NCBI GenBank assembly: GCA_025355935.1
Contig: JANXYS010000162.1
Coordinates: 1-10,773 of the forward strand
Direction: 5' to 3'
DNA from: Chitinophagales bacterium
Lineage (GTDB): Bacteria > Bacteroidota > Bacteroidia > Chitinophagales > Chitinophagaceae
Length of the DNA: 10,773 bases
Shown here piece by piece: positions 7,401 through 10,773 of this stretch (the first letter of the stretch is position 1; every line of letters begins with the position of its first letter). The notes below the pieces were generated by a model. That model was given only the letters and a program-made list of their open reading frames with translations. It was not told the DNA's origin and ran no database searches. The position numbers and the translations under genes are program-made.

Positions 7401-8148
7401 TCCCAGGCTGTGTACCTCCGCCTCCGTAAAAATTAGACCAGCAACAGTGGCCTCCGCCACCAAAATTTGTTTGAACATATATTCCTGAGTTAGCCTTTGT
7501 AGCATTCATTCTGTCAATGCGCGTTGGCATACCCCTATTATCATACATTTGTTCGAAACCTAGAAGACGGCCACCGGAAAGCGCAAAATTGTCAAAAAGA
7601 TTTGGGTAAGGAGCGTTATCATCTGGGGTTACACCTTCCACCTCCACTACTGCAGCAATTTGGGAAGCATACGTATAGGGACCTCCGTAAGAATCCCCGG
7701 TAACGAATGTAGTACTGCACCAGCCACCATGAGAAAGACCGGTGAGATATAATTTGTTATTATTAACCCGGTATAACGATTTAATAGTTTGGATCTTTTC
7801 ATTCATCATCACCTCCGTAGGATAAGCTGCAGGTGGTTGAAGGCTAATCACTATAAACTCCACCGTATTACCATCTACAACAACATTTCCGTTCCAGCCC
7901 TGGCTGATATAGGCACCCGGGCCATTTGAAATTACCGCACCTGCATATGTTCCAACTTCTCCAACCCCTGGAAAAAAGATGATCGTTGGATAACTTGTAC
8001 TCGTGCTGCTGTAACTCGAAGGAAGATGGACGTAAGCATTCCATCCATTAATCTGAGTAAGTGTTTGTTGACTGTAAGAATTTAGAGAGAAAAACAGGCA
8101 TAAGAGGGTACACAGCAGAACATAAATGTTCCCGGGGGTTCTTTTCAT
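4474..8148 (-). CDS. Large T9SS-secreted protein: serine hydrolase, PKD domains, beta-helix and sorting domain
   Basis: A 1224-residue secreted protein. A Sec signal peptide spans about 1-26 (cleavage before QQ). An alpha/beta-hydrolase domain of the PHB-depolymerase/feruloyl-esterase kind spans about 28-268, with nucleophile S139 in GLSHGG (137-142) and probable catalytic H234 in GHCCW. Next come a PKD domain (278-367), a right-handed parallel beta-helix (about 375-749) with recurring N-N-T turns (IFNNTV, VYNNTI, IYGNTL, IYNNAV, VYNNTL), PKD domains at 756-843 and 849-936, and an unnamed module at about 949-1112 (RVNVYGG, WNNW, LRYNSAS, YNYLAGF). A T9SS type A C-terminal domain (about 1143-1224) starts at SVYPNPF and ends LVKN. 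The protein is probably secreted through the outer membrane and either anchored at the surface or released. The hydrolase suggests ester cleavage on a polymer. The beta-helix resembles the pectin-lyase/NosD superfamily, but no lyase or hydrolase active site can be assigned. Its neighbour at 8543 shares the PKD, module and sorting-domain layout. No clear TAnnTTTG promoter was found upstream. Confidence 0.9.
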   Translation of the reverse strand: MKRTPGNIYVLLCTLLCLFFSLNSYSQQTLTQINGWNAYVHLPSSYSSTSTSYPTIIFFPGVGEVGTYAGAVISNGPGAYISQGWNGNVVVDGNTVEFIVISLQPPAAYPTEVMMNEKIQTIKSLYRVNNNKLYLTGLSHGGWCSTTFVTGDSYGGPYTYASQIAAVVEVEGVTPDDNAPYPNLFDNFALSGGRLLGFEQMYDNRGMPTRIDRMNATKANSGIYVQTNFGGGGHCCWSNFYGGGGTQPGIFTLDGINQNLYQWLARQTKGVTTIANTPPTANAGADQTITLPTSSVTLSGSGTDAGGSVASYEWTKVYGPTGGTISSISAANPTISALTQGTYTFQLKVTDNLGATSTDNVDVIVNAVALPAGSCNTNAPVTYYLSQTGPGEIYRPNGSLWKGGDTVKITGTSYSVIEFNNIGGDACRPLVIMPMTTVSTPVFRIKGNAHNIKLWGGPTPYGIKVTNGTMAVTMAHHIEVDNVECYGGSTGVYCKQDVVYADKTTWANATNTMTKMIFKNMWIHDVHGEGMYVGITQPDGLTVLSSYSGQDTTIVPIRLDSVEISNCLVERTDWDGIQLSNARNGCKIFNNTVRNYGLINMSSQQAGIILGSNTNGDVYNNTISKGTGNGIEAFGYGLLKIYGNTLDSCGLDGHTNPNGTTGQHSLYVSDFLITTDNNPKQTVNIYNNAVNHPPTAGGIFVTGYYFNSYPSSVYNNTLCITNAPSNWLSVYVLASVAGSSTTNNTLSCTGATNIAPTANAGADVVKVLPSNSATINGSGNDTDGSITGYLWRKVSGPATGLIVSPTSATTIISGLVQGIYLFELQVTDNSGAIDKDTMQFTVNSATNAFPVANAGTNQTITLPTSQVTLTGTGTDADGTISTYQWSQMVGYGGVITSPNSATTTVTGLTQGSYQYQLKVTDNLGAYATSLIAVTVNAATTTITTTTGKAIRVNVYGGSNPSTDLKWNNWSFNSGLTSASLLYEDRTASTVSANITGEVLIVDNGSDYSSASTTPPPVVLRYNSASTSYRTLVLRGLSSSKKYRVEFYGSRKNTGNKTTFYIGNLSDTVSTDSNVSDYAKFDAIIPDNSGNITVVIDKIGTYNYLAGFSIIEQGASGVAAKTGTQTITQTAIAADNKIASLNPEASVYPNPFTTAFKVQITDMAAGTYSFVLSDISGKTILTKRVVKSSGPVTENVQTNNIPAGVYILQVINANGTKTAHKLVKN
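4813..5304 (-). other. Unnamed ~165-residue module, copy A
   Basis: Residues 949-1112 of the 1224-residue protein. Hallmarks are RVNVYGGSNP, WNNWSF, VDNGSDY, PPVVLRYNSAS, LRGLSS..YRVEFYGSR.NTGN, SDYAKF and a closing IDKIGTYNYLAGFSIIEQ. It sits between the last PKD domain and the sorting domain. The beta-rich pattern and position suggest a galactose-binding-like or malectin-like jelly roll, possibly carbohydrate binding (inference). Confidence 0.7.
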
Positions 8149-8542
8149 TGATTAGCGTTTTTTATATTAATACTAGATTTCAATTTTGTGTAATCGTTGG
8201 GTAATTACATTTTTTTGCTTTTTGCTGGTCTAAAACGGGCTACTGCTATGAGGCTCTGTTTAGTTTTATAAGGGTGGAGTAACGAATGACAGGAAAAACC
8301 GTGTTACTCATAGATTCATTGCAAATAGACAACTTTAAATTTCCCTGCCAGGTAGTGTGGTCTGTTGAATTCTTGTAGTAGTATTTACGGTATTAGTAAT
8401 AGTTCTACTATAATATGGTAGTGGAAAGGACAGCATGTTTGTGTATATTTTACACATATTTGTCTTTAAGGATAATTACAAAACTGGCATTCACTTATTT
8501 GAAGGAATGCCAGTTATTCGACGGAAACCAATATTGAGGAAT
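8149..8542. other. 394-base intergenic region between two T9SS genes
   Basis: No convincing gene. It must hold the promoter of the 4474-8148 gene and it contains the terminator of the 8543 gene (8482-8515). An inverted repeat TGTGTA-5-TACACA at 8440-8456 could be an operator or be chance in AT-rich DNA. A 30-codon plus-strand frame (8286-8378, MTGKTVLLIDSLQID...) is preceded by GGTGGAG about 7 bases before the ATG. It resembles nothing I recognise and is not called as a gene. Confidence 0.6.
8478..8515 (-). terminator. Intrinsic terminator of the SGNH/PKD T9SS gene
   Basis: AACTGGCATTC (8482-8492) and GAATGCCAGTT (8505-8515) form a perfect 11-base-pair stem with a 12-base loop. Read on the minus strand it is followed by TTTTG and AT-rich sequence, and it begins 27 bases after the stop codon at 8543. 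This separates the transcript of the upstream gene from that of 4474-8148. Confidence 0.8.
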
Positions 8543-10773
8543 TTAAAATTTGATCACCTTCCCGGTAGTTGTTTTATTACCGTAAAATAGCTTTAAGAAG
8601 TAGACCCCGTCGCTAAGATTTCTAATATTGATATTGGTGGCTGTAAGACCGCGGGATTTAGAACCATTGATTTTTTTTACGATCGTTCCTGCCGCGTCAG
8701 ACAATTGTATTATATAATTTCCTGGAACTGAAGAAGGTAAATTTACAGTTATAAAATCATGTGCAGGATTCGGATAAAATGATAAGTCAACTGCGGCCGC
8801 TTCAGCTCTTAAAGAATTTTCAGAAAATTTACTTTCCCAACTCGAGCGGGCAACCAGAGCCGCAGGCTGTTCAGTCACCTGGAAACCTGCAAGGTAATTC
8901 CAAGTACCGATACGGCTAATATCTACATTTATTTTTCCGGTAACGTCAGAGCGCACGTTTGTAAATTTGGCAAAATCATTTACATTATAGCTCGTAGAGA
9001 TTGTATCGAGAGCGTTGCCTATTTTAAGCACTGTACTGTTGCCCGTGTTTGATCGACTGGCGTAAAATTCCAGTGAATATAACTGGTTAGTGTTGAGGCC
9101 AATGATACTTAAAGTTCTTACGCTTGAGTTTGCCGAATTGTAACGTAGGACCTGCGGTGGGCAAACAGTTGCGTCAGAGGCATAACCAAGACCGTTATCT
9201 GAAATAATCCCTGTACTCGTAATGCTTGCACTTACATTGCTGATCGATCCGTCATTATAATTGAACTTAGTGCTTGTTGTACTAGCCGTCATATCCCAGT
9301 TATTCCACTGGGAATTCGTATAAGGGTTTAGACCTCCGTAAATATTAACGTTGATTTTTTTAGATGTGCTCACGACAGGTTGGACTAGAATAACAACATC
9401 ATCATACGTGGAGAGGCCTCCGATATCAGTAACGGTGAGTCTAAAGGTGTAATTTCCTGAGCTTGTAAAACTTACCGTAGTACTGTCGTTAGACGGGTTT
9501 AAGATCTGGGCGCCGGACGGTCCATTTAAATATTGCCATTGATAGGTTAATTTTGAAGCCTCCGGATCATATGAACTTCTTCCGTCAAGCAAAGCGCTTG
9601 ACATAGGTAAGGTAATAGTCTTATCGGCACCTGCATTCGCTACCGGCGGTGTGTTACCATTAGCATTAACAGTCACGCTGATCGTATCGCGCCCCGTCGC
9701 TCCGATATTGTCTACTACTTTTAATTCAAACAAATAAACACCCGCTGTTGAAAAATCAACGGAAGTTTGAACAGCGGTGGAATCTAAAATAATTGCAGTT
9801 CCTGAACCACTAATTTTTCTCCACCTGTATAATGCTATCGTCCCGTCAGGATCTGACGAAGCACCTCCATTCAAATTTATAATATGATTAGGTAGCGTAA
9901 GGGCCTGGTCCAAACCGGCATTCGAAATGGGGGGAAGATTACCAGCAGAGTTGACTGTTATGTTCACCGTATCGCGGGAAAAACCTCCCGAGTTGTCAGT
10001 AACTTTCAATTCAAGCAAATACAAACCGGCGGTAGAAAAATCAACAGATGTTTGAGCAGCAGTAGTGTCAGAAACAACCACGGTACCAGGGCCGCTAATT
10101 TTCCTCCACCTGTATAAAGCTATTGTTCCGTCAGGATCAGCTGATGCGCTGCCGTTTAAAGTTGCAATATGATTAGGCAGAATGAGCACCTGGTCTGGCC
10201 CTGCATTAGATATTGGCAGTGCATTATTTGCGCTAACCCGAATTGTGATACTATCCTTGCCTATTAACCCTGCAGCATCCTGAACCGTCAGTTCGACTGT
10301 AAATGTTCCGGATGTAGATGCGGAAAACGCAGGAGTAGCGGTTGTAGTTCCCGATAGTGAGCTACCCTGCGTAGTAATAAGCCTCCAATTAAATAATAAA
10401 GCTCCCCCCTCTGGATCAAATGATTTCGAACCATTAAGGTTGAATGAAGCAGAATTTCCGTTAACCAGAGTGTCATTCCCTGCTTTGGCTACAGGCGGAA
10501 AATTAACCCCTTTTCTTAAGCAAACACTATCCCATAAATTTTCCTGAACCATCCTGGTGAATAACACATGGTGGCCATAATTATTAAGATGTACTCCATC
10601 CCCAAAAGAGTAAAAACTATTTATAGTTCCGTCAGCATTTGCTACTGTAGACCAGAAATCGACGGCTTTATTTCCATAGGTTGTATTTATCCAGTCCCTC
10701 AAATCCATTTGAAGAGTGTTTTCAGATATACTGAGGCCATTTCTAGGTTGAGTAGTGGTTACCCATACTGGGA
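8543..10773 (-). CDS. SGNH/GDSL esterase with PKD domains and T9SS sorting domain (5' end outside window)
   Basis: The frame is open through the right edge: before the Met at 10708 it reads PVWVTTTQPRNGLSISENTL in phase with no stop. That Met is therefore internal and the gene is truncated by the window. Numbering from that Met, DGVHLNNYGH (37-46) is block V of SGNH hydrolases, carrying the catalytic Asp (D37) and His (H40). The upstream TTTQPRN fits the same family. The Ser and Asn blocks lie outside. Four PKD domains follow (about 70-159, 164-253, 258-347, 354-443), then the same unnamed module as in the neighbouring gene (about 450-614: INVNIYGG, WNNW, LRYNSANS, WNYLAGF), then a T9SS type A domain from DLSFYPNPA (641) to KVIKF. 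SGNH enzymes of this type are often carbohydrate acetylesterases, so removal of acetyl groups from a polysaccharide outside the cell is plausible but not shown. At least 742 residues are visible. Confidence 0.9.
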   Translation of the reverse strand, partial: PVWVTTTQPRNGLSISENTLQMDLRDWINTTYGNKAVDFWSTVANADGTINSFYSFGDGVHLNNYGHHVLFTRMVQENLWDSVCLRKGVNFPPVAKAGNDTLVNGNSASFNLNGSKSFDPEGGALLFNWRLITTQGSSLSGTTTATPAFSASTSGTFTVELTVQDAAGLIGKDSITIRVSANNALPISNAGPDQVLILPNHIATLNGSASADPDGTIALYRWRKISGPGTVVVSDTTAAQTSVDFSTAGLYLLELKVTDNSGGFSRDTVNITVNSAGNLPPISNAGLDQALTLPNHIINLNGGASSDPDGTIALYRWRKISGSGTAIILDSTAVQTSVDFSTAGVYLFELKVVDNIGATGRDTISVTVNANGNTPPVANAGADKTITLPMSSALLDGRSSYDPEASKLTYQWQYLNGPSGAQILNPSNDSTTVSFTSSGNYTFRLTVTDIGGLSTYDDVVILVQPVVSTSKKINVNIYGGLNPYTNSQWNNWDMTASTTSTKFNYNDGSISNVSASITSTGIISDNGLGYASDATVCPPQVLRYNSANSSVRTLSIIGLNTNQLYSLEFYASRSNTGNSTVLKIGNALDTISTSYNVNDFAKFTNVRSDVTGKINVDISRIGTWNYLAGFQVTEQPAALVARSSWESKFSENSLRAEAAAVDLSFYPNPAHDFITVNLPSSVPGNYIIQLSDAAGTIVKKINGSKSRGLTATNINIRNLSDGVYFLKLFYGNKTTTGKVIKF
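8867..9361 (-). other. Unnamed ~165-residue module, copy B
   Basis: The same module in the SGNH protein (residues 450-614 from the internal Met). It preserves INVNIYGG.NP, QWNNWDM, SDNGLGY, PPQVLRYNSANS, LNTNQLYSLEFYASRSNTGN, NVNDFAKF and ISRIGTWNYLAGFQVTEQ. It occupies the same place between PKD and sorting domains as in the neighbour, so the C-terminal half of both proteins is a common cassette. Confidence 0.7.
9668..10219 (-). repeat. Tandem near-duplicate PKD domains 2 and 3
   Basis: PKD domain 2 (9950-10219) and PKD domain 3 (9668-9934) of the SGNH protein are much closer to each other than to domains 1 and 4. They share LPNHI, DPDGTIALYRWRKISG, QTSVDFSTAG and the same linker. The similarity extends to DNA, for example CTCCACCTGTATAA in both copies and CCGTCAGGATC shortly after. 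This indicates fairly recent internal duplication of one PKD unit. Confidence 0.88.

Noticed and set aside
8286..8378. 30-codon plus-strand frame with a GGTGGAG upstream
   Set aside because: The spacing to the ATG is good, but strong Shine-Dalgarno sequences are not typical in Bacteroidota. The peptide resembles nothing known and there is no supporting promoter, so it is probably chance.
4474..10773. Possible novel defence or contractile/secretion system in the right half
   Set aside because: All visible domains (esterase, PKD, beta-helix, T9SS sorting domain) fit secreted polymer-acting proteins. No nuclease, toxin, immunity, structural-sheath or transporter gene is present.

Overview
The window looks like chromosomal DNA of a Bacteroidota bacterium, most likely of the Chitinophagaceae/Sphingobacteriia kind (inference). 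The evidence is two large secreted proteins that end in type IX secretion system (T9SS) type A sorting domains, a lipoprotein with an acidic/lysine stretch right after the lipidated cysteine, PKD-rich surface-protein architecture, weak Shine-Dalgarno sequences, and candidate promoters matching the Bacteroidota TTG / TAnnTTTG pattern. No rRNA, tRNA, CRISPR array, IS element or phage gene was seen.

Layout, left to right. Positions 1-943 hold two minus-strand housekeeping genes separated by 4 bases: a PPP-type metallophosphoesterase (212-943), followed by the N-terminal part of a ribose-phosphate pyrophosphokinase-like gene that runs off the left edge (1-207). A 236-base gap then leads to a plus-strand, stand-alone ParA-type ATPase (1180-1923). 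Convergent to it is a minus-strand lipoprotein gene (1985-3514) with three tandem ~100-residue repeats, each carrying two cysteines exactly 82 residues apart. Divergent from the lipoprotein is a plus-strand cytoplasmic alpha/beta-hydrolase of the COG4947-like esterase type (3680-4411), which ends at a strong bidirectional terminator (4425-4454).

The right 60% holds two large minus-strand genes for secreted modular proteins. The first (4474-8148, 1224 aa) has a signal peptide, a serine-hydrolase domain, a PKD domain, a right-handed beta-helix, two more PKD domains, a ~165-residue module I cannot name, and a T9SS C-terminal domain. The second (8543 to beyond 10773, cut by the window edge) has the C-terminal end of an SGNH/GDSL esterase, four PKD domains, the same unnamed module and a T9SS C-terminal domain. 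The two are separated by 394 bases that contain a terminator for the second gene, so they are probably transcribed separately despite sharing strand and architecture.

Functionally, the two T9SS proteins look like extracellular or cell-surface esterases/hydrolases displayed on PKD spacers and a putative carbohydrate-binding module, which would suit processing of decorated polysaccharides (inference; no substrate can be read from the sequence). The most interesting items are the shared unnamed module, the unusual esterase plus beta-helix fusion, and the Cys-paired lipoprotein repeats. I did not find a convincing new multi-gene system such as defence or secretion.
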